Source: a virus | Direction: 5' to 3' (one strand) | Length of the DNA: 42,961 nucleotides | Virus record (IMG/VR): IMGVR_UViG_3300032245_000325 | Location: 1 to 42,961 of that record | In this document: positions 36,422 through 42,961 of the stretch, in pieces | Layout: every line of letters starts with the position of its first letter | How positions within the stretch are numbered: position 1 is the first letter of the stretch | Position numbers and translations under genes: made by a program | The notes under the pieces: generated by a model | What the model was told of the DNA's origin: nothing | The model's database searches: none | The model's input: the letters and a program-made list of their open reading frames with translations, nothing else

Positions 36422-37444
36422 TTATTTCTTTAGAACAAGTCGAACTGGTCCTGCATTTACAATGCCCACTCCATGCAGACCGCCGTATCCGTACCAAACA
36501 TTTACACCGGATAGTCCAAAACTAGGTGGACGATATGATGATAATCCAAAGGTCCCTGCGCCTATTGGGCGAGGCATTCTATATGCAGGTATGCGGGCCG
36601 CGGCGGCCTTGTCTAATTGACTCAAACTTAATCCAGGGGGTGCGGGATATTGTGGAACTGCTGTAGGTATTTTTACATTTGCAGGCGGCGCATATCCATT
36701 TGGTAAGTTTGAATCCTTATCGTACCATGTGGCACTGAACGCAGATTCTGCCAATGGGTCTTCGTTGATAACTCCTTGATAATAGGCTACACTGTCATAG
36801 GCAAAACTTATTTTATTTTGTAGTAGTTTATTACCGCTGGTTTGATCTAACTGATCATGATCCCATTGTGTGACCATGGGATTAGAAATACTATATTGTG
36901 AAAAGTTTCCTTGATGTAAAACAAATATGTCTATTGATTGAAAGAAGGGTTTTTGTTGTGCTGGATCGGGTTTGTATCCATAGGCAAAACTATCTTTAAA
37001 TTTTGTGTCTCCTTTAAACGCTTCACCAAACAGACCGTTTTGATTTCGACCGTCTGCATAATAATATTCATAATATAGTCTCCAAAGCAAACTGGTTATC
37101 TCGCTATTGTCATCATGGAAATCAATAGTAATAGGTTCGTAGGTTAACTTTGTTTGTACGTTTACTTTTCTGTTGTATTGATTAACAGTCTGTGTTCCTA
37201 TTTTAAATTTAGGAAGATCAATTTTCTTGGCTAGGAATCCTAGATCATCTCGCCATTCTCTAGATACTAGTTGATTTACATCATTGTTTAATCTAAACTG
37301 TATAAAATACAAGAACCCAAATTTAGGCAATCTAGGCATTCTATTGCCGTTGACATATAGCCCAGTTGCATGAGCATAACTTTTATATGTTCTGTTACTG
37401 TTGGCCGATGATCCGGATAGAAAATTTGTAAATGGTGTAGACAT
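36422..37444 (-). CDS. Tail-tube-fold protein, gp19 paralogue with Gly/Pro tail, 340 aa
   Basis: Residues 30-250 follow the tail-tube fold of the gp19/gp48/gp54 family: FLYFIQFRLNNDV..., KIDLPKFKIGTQTVNQYNRK, VNVQTKLTYEPITIDFHDD, and later WDHDQLDQTSG. The last 90 residues form a Pro/Gly/Tyr-rich, low-complexity tail. It may be the baseplate-tube initiator or another tube-end protein. Position directly after gp19 fits. The late core CATAAATA lies five bases before its ATG. Confidence 0.75.
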   Translation of the reverse strand: MSTPFTNFLSGSSANSNRTYKSYAHATGLYVNGNRMPRLPKFGFLYFIQFRLNNDVNQLVSREWRDDLGFLAKKIDLPKFKIGTQTVNQYNRKVNVQTKLTYEPITIDFHDDNSEITSLLWRLYYEYYYADGRNQNGLFGEAFKGDTKFKDSFAYGYKPDPAQQKPFFQSIDIFVLHQGNFSQYSISNPMVTQWDHDQLDQTSGNKLLQNKISFAYDSVAYYQGVINEDPLAESAFSATWYDKDSNLPNGYAPPANVKIPTAVPQYPAPPGLSLSQLDKAAAARIPAYRMPRPIGAGTFGLSSYRPPSFGLSGVNVWYGYGGLHGVGIVNAGPVRLVLKK

Positions 37445-37449
37445 ATCAT

Positions 37450-37457
37450 TATTTATG
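37450..37457 (-). promoter_or_regulatory. Late-type promoter CATAAATA
   Basis: The core TAAATA (37450-37455) lies five bases before the ATG at 37444, right after a terminator. Confidence 0.6.
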
Positions 37458-37461
37458 CCAT

Positions 37462-37488
37462 AAAAAAGCCCGGTATAAAACCGGGCTT
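37462..37488 (-). terminator. Terminator after the tail tube gene
   Basis: On the minus strand AAGCCCGG, a TTTTATA loop and CCGGGCTT are followed by TTTTT. It ends the gp18-gp19 transcript. Confidence 0.9.
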
Positions 37489-37505
37489 AATCGTGCTAGT
37501 GTATG

Positions 37506-38144
37506 TTAACTACCGATTGCCGTTGTACCAACAGTTCTACCAACTGGGGAACCGATACCAATTAGTCCACCGTTAATACCAATTGTTTGTATAGCGTTAT
37601 CGTAACAAATTGTTAGTTCAACGTTCATAGTTTCGTTACTCTTAGAATAGTCACCACCGTCGTAGGCAATAGACTTGATCCAGCAACCTTGAATTTCAAA
37701 TGTTTCTAACGGAACAGGGTCATATCCACCGTTACCACCATCTAACAATTCAATGTATGAAGTAAATTTATAGTCTAGACCAGATGCGGCACTTGCTTGT
37801 TCAAAGAAGTCAAACTGTTTCTGCATCTGTTCACCGATTTTATTAGTGACTAGGTTAGTCATATCGTCACGGAATTTAAATTTAATATCTTCCCATTTAG
37901 GTTTGCCCGCCAACTTAACAATACTGTTATATACATGTAGATCAACTTGTTCAAAACTTGGTTTTGGTCGATCAATAGAAACAACTTGTTTTGTTAATTC
38001 AGTTGCAGGAGCACCGCCGACACCAAAGTCGACTAGCGTAAGCCTAAAGCGATACGGTAACTTTGGCATTAACAATCCTTGGTTACTTGCGCTTTGGTCT
38101 GTGGCTAATGGCACAGAAAATCTTGATAAACTTGCGATTGGCAT
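37506..38144 (-). CDS. 19: Tail tube protein gp19, 212 aa
   Basis: YRFRLTLVDFGVGGAP, VVSIDRPKPSFEQVDLHVYNS, KWEDIKFKFRDDMTNLV and IQGCWIKSIAYDGGDYSKSNET form the tail-tube fold of T4 gp19 (163 aa). The tube is the inner channel of the contractile tail. It lies directly behind gp18 with a ribosome binding site AAGGAGCATTAA, ten bases after the sheath stop. Confidence 0.9.
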   Translation of the reverse strand: MPIASLSRFSVPLATDQSASNQGLLMPKLPYRFRLTLVDFGVGGAPATELTKQVVSIDRPKPSFEQVDLHVYNSIVKLAGKPKWEDIKFKFRDDMTNLVTNKIGEQMQKQFDFFEQASAASGLDYKFTSYIELLDGGNGGYDPVPLETFEIQGCWIKSIAYDGGDYSKSNETMNVELTICYDNAIQTIGINGGLIGIGSPVGRTVGTTAIGS

Positions 38145-38154
38145 TTAATGCTCC

Positions 38155-41142
38155 TTATTTTATGTTGGCGATACCGCCGGTATTCAATATACGTAATGGA
38201 ATATAGATAAACTCTACAGCCTTTACTGGCTCGATAGCAATATCAACCCATAACTCACTGCGATCAATTCTTGCAGGTGTGTTGTTTGTCCCATCACACA
38301 CAACCAAGAAGTCGTACAATGCACGTTGGCTTACTAATTCAGAAAGCATTGCATCAATTGAGTTTTTAACTTCGTGACGTGTCTGGCTGTCATTTGGCTC
38401 AAACAAGTATGGCTTAACCATCACTGAAAGTTGATAACGTAGATACGAGATTAAACGACTTACATTGATTCTATCTAGCGCACTGGTACCATGTGCTCGT
38501 GTCTTTTGACCCATGTTAACAATACCTACACCGGGAAGTGTAGCAATTGGGTTAATGTTGATGCCAGGTGTTTGAAGTACATCACGTAGTCCTTGATATA
38601 GACTTGCTGATTTAAACTGGCCTGTTTGTGCATCAATGTAACCAACACTACTTACATTGTCAACTACACCACGACGTGTACCTGCTGGCGCAAACCACGG
38701 GTAACTTACGTTGTCGCTGTTGATTATTGTTCTTAACATAATGTGGCTAGGTGGAACAACAATGTTGTTTCCTAAATTGTCGTTTGTGTAACCACTTGGA
38801 TAGAACATTGCTAGGCTTGAATCATATGTAACAGCGGCGCTGTCATTATTGTCAAGTGCCTGTGCTGTATTAAATCCATAGTTATTAAGCGTAGTTCCAC
38901 TAGCAGGTAAGCGGAACGGTGTGTCACCAATAACAAAACCTGTTAACCCTCGGTCAATGTTAAACGAAACCATATCTTGAATTAATTCAGGATAGCCCGG
39001 GCATGTAATCAAGTTGAATACAAGTGTATCTGTATCACGTATTGTTGTATTACCTGCCACCGTTGCTGTTAATGCTTTTACAATAACTGAGCGTTGTGCC
39101 ATGCGTCCAAACTGACCAACATGTTGTTCATCGTTAGGACTTGCTGTTACCCAACGACTAGGGAAGTAGTTAATCATACTTTCGTTACGGCGTGTATTCT
39201 CTACATTAATATCAATATAACCATGGTGATATTTCTTAATGTTATTTCCGCTACGACGTGTATTAAACAAGCGTGTACCACGTGGATACAAGCGAGGATC
39301 AGGACAATCTGGGTCTACATAATCGCTTGATAATAAATCTTCAATACTTGCGGCTATGTAATCAGTAGATGTACTGTTGCCACCGGTTGTTGCCCAACGT
39401 GCATCAGCAAACACCCAACCGTTAGGAGTAACATGATCAGTAACATCTGATAAATTCCATTTAGTACCGTCGTAAACATAAATGTTATGACCGTATTCAT
39501 CTGGCATTGATGTGTCAATCCATAGATCGCCACTGACTAGTGCAGTGCCGTCTTGTTGTTTAGTAGGTTTTGTTGCACTAATTGTAGGACCCATTGGATC
39601 TGAATTAGGAAACGCATTTGCTGTCCTGTAACCAACCCAGTGTAGACCATCATTATACATAATGTCTGCTTCTAGATTGCTATCAAACCATAGTTGACCA
39701 TCATCTGGTTCTGTAGTAGGTGCAATTTCTAGAGATTCATATACTAATGGTTTCCAGTTTGTTGCTACGTAATCCCAATCAGTACCTGACGGTGCGTTAT
39801 ATATTCCATCAGGAGGAGAAGATTGAAAACTTAGTTGTTCAAGTGGTCCGTTTAAGCCGCCTAGACCAGCACTGTTAGAAAATTCAATGTTTCCACCTAA
39901 TGCGTGTGTTATTGACAATACAGAACCATCCCAAGTTGCTGAAACATTTTCTAAATAAGGATCATTATTAATTCCCTCAGCAACTAAAAATCCTAATGCA
40001 GTTCCAGTGGAAGCACTAGCATGGATAGTTGAAGTGGTAGCCCATTTACCGCCGGTGTCTGTTGACCTAATACCAAATGACCAATCTAAGTTGTATGCGG
40101 ATGAACCATGTGTTACTCTGATAGTTGTAGGACCAGAACTATAACGAATCCACAGTTTGAAATCTGCAGTATCTGTTTTATTTGGATCGTATTCTACAAA
40201 TACAGATCCTGGTGTAATTGCTAAACCGCCAGTTGCTCCATCTAATTCAGAAATTGCCTCTTGTGTATCTGCATATAAAGGAGCACTTACTGTAGTCCAA
40301 GTTGCAGAACTTGCACTATAAACTCTTACATCCCAGTTAGCACCAAGACCTGGAGTTGTTGTTTTAACCCATACACTACCGGTAGTGGCGCTTATAGCAC
40401 CTGTACCTGTGTTTGTAAAGTTAGGATAGTCATAGTGTGGGCTTAGGCGTACTTTTTTACCGCTATCAAAACCATCTTTTACTAGTACCCAACCGCTGGC
40501 TGCTTTGTAGTATAATCCCTGGATATGTGTTGAGTCATTATCGCTGGTTATAACCATTGCATACGTACCTTTTGGTGCGCTAAGAGTAGGCTTACCTTTG
40601 CCGCTATCTGCTGCCGGATCAAACTCTGCATCTACATTGCTGTTGTCAATGATAATTGGAGTTTTATTTGTAAATTGCTCTGTGCTTGAGTCCCACTCTT
40701 GTACACCAAACTTTGTATCTGCAGACACTAGCCAGTATGTACCGTTAACTGGTGTGCCGCCCGGTACTGATGTATCGGGCATTAGTGACATTGTATCTAC
40801 ATCTGCTCTAACAATGTATGCTTTTGAACTTACTCCAAGTGCGCTATAAGCGGCTTGAAGACCGTATTCGTTTAATTCACCGCCATGAACAGGATTGCCT
40901 TCTGCATCTGTTTCAAAGTAAGGTGTACCAAATGTATCTGATAAATCTCTTTGGCTAGTAATAACCCAAACCTTACCAGCGTTTGCCGCGGTAGTACCTT
41001 GTGCTGTTCCTGTGCCTGATCCGTTTGCTTTATCCTGGCCTGTTGCCACGAATATCATCGGAACTGTTCCCGGTGCCGCTGGGGCGTAAAAACTCTCGTC
41101 AATAACTGATACGCTTACGCCGGGTGATTGTAATGTTGCCAT
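38155..41142 (-). CDS. 18: Tail sheath protein gp18 with large inserted region, 995 aa
   Basis: The start MATLQSPGVSVSVIDESFYAPA and the C-terminal 350 residues (LYPRGTRLFNTRRSG..., NPIATLPGVGIVNMGQKTRA, ELVSQRALYDFLVVCDGTNN) match contractile sheath proteins of the T4 type (659 aa). The extra residues, about 140-600, contain several modules of the form GxLWxDT...YDGxxW, which look like short beta-sandwich or carbohydrate-binding repeats, probably on the sheath surface. A 32-base leader with TTAAGGAGTTTTAAAT precedes the ATG. Confidence 0.92.
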   Translation of the reverse strand: MATLQSPGVSVSVIDESFYAPAAPGTVPMIFVATGQDKANGSGTGTAQGTTAANAGKVWVITSQRDLSDTFGTPYFETDAEGNPVHGGELNEYGLQAAYSALGVSSKAYIVRADVDTMSLMPDTSVPGGTPVNGTYWLVSADTKFGVQEWDSSTEQFTNKTPIIIDNSNVDAEFDPAADSGKGKPTLSAPKGTYAMVITSDNDSTHIQGLYYKAASGWVLVKDGFDSGKKVRLSPHYDYPNFTNTGTGAISATTGSVWVKTTTPGLGANWDVRVYSASSATWTTVSAPLYADTQEAISELDGATGGLAITPGSVFVEYDPNKTDTADFKLWIRYSSGPTTIRVTHGSSAYNLDWSFGIRSTDTGGKWATTSTIHASASTGTALGFLVAEGINNDPYLENVSATWDGSVLSITHALGGNIEFSNSAGLGGLNGPLEQLSFQSSPPDGIYNAPSGTDWDYVATNWKPLVYESLEIAPTTEPDDGQLWFDSNLEADIMYNDGLHWVGYRTANAFPNSDPMGPTISATKPTKQQDGTALVSGDLWIDTSMPDEYGHNIYVYDGTKWNLSDVTDHVTPNGWVFADARWATTGGNSTSTDYIAASIEDLLSSDYVDPDCPDPRLYPRGTRLFNTRRSGNNIKKYHHGYIDINVENTRRNESMINYFPSRWVTASPNDEQHVGQFGRMAQRSVIVKALTATVAGNTTIRDTDTLVFNLITCPGYPELIQDMVSFNIDRGLTGFVIGDTPFRLPASGTTLNNYGFNTAQALDNNDSAAVTYDSSLAMFYPSGYTNDNLGNNIVVPPSHIMLRTIINSDNVSYPWFAPAGTRRGVVDNVSSVGYIDAQTGQFKSASLYQGLRDVLQTPGININPIATLPGVGIVNMGQKTRAHGTSALDRINVSRLISYLRYQLSVMVKPYLFEPNDSQTRHEVKNSIDAMLSELVSQRALYDFLVVCDGTNNTPARIDRSELWVDIAIEPVKAVEFIYIPLRILNTGGIANIK

Positions 41143-41174
41143 ATTTAAAACTCCTTAAAGGATTCACTTTGATA

Positions 41175-41182
41175 TATTTAGC
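41175..41182 (-). promoter_or_regulatory. Late-type promoter GCTAAATA for gp18
   Basis: The core TAAATA (minus strand, 41175-41180) lies 32 bases before the gp18 ATG and is one half of a divergent pair. Confidence 0.6.
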
Positions 41183-41183
41183 C

Positions 41184-41206
41184 AACCATGGTAAAAAACT
41201 ATGGTT
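41184..41206. repeat. Inverted repeat between divergent late promoters
   Basis: AACCAT (41184-41189) and ATGGTT (41201-41206) flank GGTAAAAAACT. The loop carries the GGTAA word found in the early promoter spacers. It is placed symmetrically between the late cores for gp18 and the gene at 41244. Confidence 0.65.
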
Positions 41207-41211
41207 AAATA
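41204..41211 (+). promoter_or_regulatory. Late-type promoter GTTAAATA for the gene at 41244
   Basis: The core TAAATA (41206-41211) lies 32 bases before the ATG, the same distance as on the other strand for gp18. Confidence 0.55.
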
Positions 41212-41243
41212 CAATGTGAAAAGGGCAAAAAAAGGGCGGGTTA

Positions 41244-41579
41244 ATGCGTAAACTATGTAAAAAGTGTCAAAAAAGACCTGTGGCTGTTAATTACTATAAA
41301 GAAGGTAAGGCTTTTTATAGATCAGTTTGCGATCATTGCTCACGTGGCAGAGCAGATGGAAGTCCCCTATGGGCATTAAGAGGCTATGTTAAAAAACAAA
41401 TCTGTGACAAATGCGGTCTCAAATCTCCTCACCAAGAGGTGTTTAATGTATTTTTTGTTGATGGAGATTTAACAAATTGTAGATATACAAATCTTAAAAC
41501 AGTATGTGCTAACTGTCAACGTACCCTACAGAAAGAAGGTGTTAAGTGGAAGCAGGGAGATTTGCGGCCAGATTTTTAA
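41244..41579 (+). CDS. HNH-like zinc protein with altered catalytic site, 111 aa
   Basis: Four CxxC pairs lie at Cys5/8, 29/32, 54/57 and 88/91, enough for two zinc sites. FFVDGDLTNCRYTNLKTVCANC (from residue 70) has the layout of an HNH nuclease (HHxDGxxxN...NL..LC..CH), but the first His positions are Phe and the last His is Gln. It may therefore be a structural zinc protein, not a nuclease. I recall homologues beside gp18 in aquatic T4-like phages. It overlaps the gp1 stop by four bases. Confidence 0.8.
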   Translation: MRKLCKKCQKRPVAVNYYKEGKAFYRSVCDHCSRGRADGSPLWALRGYVKKQICDKCGLKSPHQEVFNVFFVDGDLTNCRYTNLKTVCANCQRTLQKEGVKWKQGDLRPDF

Positions 41580-42250
41580 ATTAAATCTAGTGCTATCTTA
41601 GCATCCAGTGATAACTCTCCACGAATAATCTGTTGTATCTGTGCAAACAAATCATCAATAGAGGTATCGTTAGATATTGTGTAATCAATATCGCCGCCGA
41701 CCCAAGCAGTTTCACTGGCATGTATTTTAAGTTTTTCTAGTTTCTGTCTACTTAGTGCCCAACTTGAATTGCCATTGGGTCCTCGATTAAAACTGACTGC
41801 GGCGTCATACCATTCAGGATCGTCGCCCCGTTTGATACGAACAACGACTCCACCTGCATTATGAATTGCACGAATTTCGTTAGGAAAACGCACATCGCTA
41901 ATAACAATATTATCAGCAGTTTTACGCATTTTGTTTTCTACACTAGCAATCCAGATGTCATCATGAAATCCATGACGGCAAACTTCTGTGCCCCAATATT
42001 GTAACACCCAACGCGGAGTTAATGTTGGCATACCTAATCTGTTAGCCCACCAAGGATCTACCTGTTCACGCCACTCGCGGGCTTCTTTAGTGCGACCTTC
42101 TAACAGTGTACGATCCCAACCAAATACTGCGGCTACTGCATCTTTAAGAGTATTAGCAAATGAGTCTCGTCTAAATCCGTGAAAGTTAACCAAATAATCT
42201 GCGGCAGTATCTTTGCCTGAACCGATGAATCCAACAAAACCAATAATCAT
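41576..42250 (-). CDS. 1: Deoxynucleoside monophosphate kinase gp1, 224 aa
   Basis: GFIGSGKDT (7-15) is the P-loop. RDSFANTLKDAVAAVFGWDR and a LQYWGTEVCR segment follow, then IVISDVRFPNEIRAI. This is the T4 gp1 type (241 aa), which makes dNDPs from dGMP, dTMP and modified dCMP. The minus-strand TAGGAGATGCT gives a good ribosome binding site. Confidence 0.92.
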   Translation of the reverse strand: MIIGFVGFIGSGKDTAADYLVNFHGFRRDSFANTLKDAVAAVFGWDRTLLEGRTKEAREWREQVDPWWANRLGMPTLTPRWVLQYWGTEVCRHGFHDDIWIASVENKMRKTADNIVISDVRFPNEIRAIHNAGGVVVRIKRGDDPEWYDAAVSFNRGPNGNSSWALSRQKLEKLKIHASETAWVGGDIDYTISNDTSIDDLFAQIQQIIRGELSLDAKIALDLI

Positions 42251-42309
42251 AGCATCTCCTAGCGTGATACTATAATTTATTACATTTAGATTATCTTGTC
42301 AATATTTTT

Positions 42310-42961
42310 TTAGCCGATTACAAAAGTAAGTGGCGATCCGCCATCTTTGTAATTTACCAAGTCTTGCTCTAGCATTTCAATTTCTGCTTTACCTTCACCT
42401 TTAAGGGCTTGGCCATTAAGACTAGTACTGCCTTGAGGGCTGGCAATGCTGTTGAATTTTTCACGTGCCTCACCCAGCATGATTTTACAGGTTGCAAGAC
42501 TATAATCACGTAACCATTGACTAGCCTGCGGGTCCTGTATCAGGTTAAAGTCAGGACGATAGTTGTACATCCACATGCATAGTTCTTCTTCTGCCCGGGG
42601 ACGTTGCATGATGGTTAAAAGTTTTGTAGTTCTATTAAATGTAAAATTAATATCGCTACCAAACATTTTACCTACTTGCTTTTGATAACTGGCAAACGCA
42701 TAGTATGTGGCTAAACCGCCCATGTTAGAACTTGCTAACAAATAAGTATTGGAATAGGCTAAATTGAACGGTTCAAATAACGTTCCGCCTTCGCCCCCAC
42801 CACTACGTGATCCGATACTTCTGCGGAATAGTTGACGCACATCCATAACTTCTTTAGGAAGTATGTATTCATTTACGTCAACTTGTAGGGTTAAAAACCC
42901 AAAACTTTCCTCAACACTGTTACTGCTACGCTGTCTAAATTTGTTTAGAGCACGATCAATA
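42310..42961 (-). CDS. Neck/head-completion-like virion protein (5' end missing)
   Basis: The frame is open to the window edge; 216 residues are visible, and the Met at 42846 is internal. The visible part begins IDRALNKFRQRSSNSVEESF and includes FLTLQVDVNEYILPKEVMDV, a pattern of head-tail connector (gp6/gp13-like) proteins: Y-x-LP-x-x-V after a helix. MQRPRAEEELCMWMYNYRP and a C-terminal helix follow. I think it is a neck protein, possibly gp13, but the identification is by layout only. Its stop lies 60 bases before gp1. Confidence 0.6.
   Translation of the reverse strand, partial: IDRALNKFRQRSSNSVEESFGFLTLQVDVNEYILPKEVMDVRQLFRRSIGSRSGGGEGGTLFEPFNLAYSNTYLLASSNMGGLATYYAFASYQKQVGKMFGSDINFTFNRTTKLLTIMQRPRAEEELCMWMYNYRPDFNLIQDPQASQWLRDYSLATCKIMLGEAREKFNSIASPQGSTSLNGQALKGEGKAEIEMLEQDLVNYKDGGSPLTFVIG

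Overview
The window is part of the genome of a T4-like tailed phage with a contractile tail. Recognisable T4 homologues are gp41, gp61, UvsW, UvsY, UvsX, gp32, gp17, gp16, gp4, gp19, gp18 and gp1. Many of the remaining proteins resemble families common in aquatic T4-like phages, such as a twitch/SPASM radical SAM protein, an AlgH-like protein and a GNAT-like protein. Near-consensus sigma70 promoters, AAGGAG ribosome binding sites and an ADP-heptose gene set point to a Gram-negative, probably proteobacterial, host. No photosynthesis genes, tRNAs, insertion sequences or CRISPR arrays were seen. I read host and relatives from memory of protein families, without any search.

Bases 1-10,044 (plus strand) are an early-type arm of about 32 small, tightly packed genes. 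Most have no known function. Exceptions are a HExxH metallopeptidase, an AAA+ ATPase, a histone-tail-like protein, two HTH-like proteins, two exported proteins and several small membrane proteins. Seventeen copies of one promoter cassette drive them. Each copy has a TTGACA-like -35, exactly 17 bases of spacer, a TATAAT-like -10, an ACACAC-rich leader and AAGGAGCA. The spacers carry small dyads around a conserved GGTAA or ACCA loop, and several -35 boxes contain the stop codon of the gene before. A strong terminator at 10,055-10,094 ends the arm.

Bases 10,100-17,300 are a mixed-strand region. It holds small unknown genes, a GNAT-like protein, a HAD phosphatase, a nucleotidyltransferase, an AlgH-like protein, the replicative helicase and primase, and a probable virion protein. 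Several of its genes have T4-late-like TAAATA boxes.

Bases 17,257-27,616 (minus strand) form a replication and recombination operon that starts at gp32. It runs gp32, uvsX, a small acidic protein, uvsY, a HARP-like protein, uvsW and five unknown genes. It then continues into a sugar cassette (cupin, hldD, and split heptose adenylyltransferase and kinase) and ends with a 192-residue protein that looks like a stripped-down DnaE (PolIII alpha) palm.

Bases 27,752-42,961 (minus strand, except one small gene) are late morphogenesis genes: neck-like protein (partial), dNMP kinase, a very large tail sheath, tail tube, a tube-like paralogue, a Calx-beta-like virion protein, gp4, gp16, probable internal head proteins, gp17, a radical SAM enzyme and a large unknown protein. 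In several of these the late-promoter core lies only 5-8 bases before the start codon, so the mRNAs may be leaderless.

The two observations most worth pursuing are the covarying promoter-spacer stem-loops of the early arm and the minimal DnaE-like protein next to the heptose cassette.
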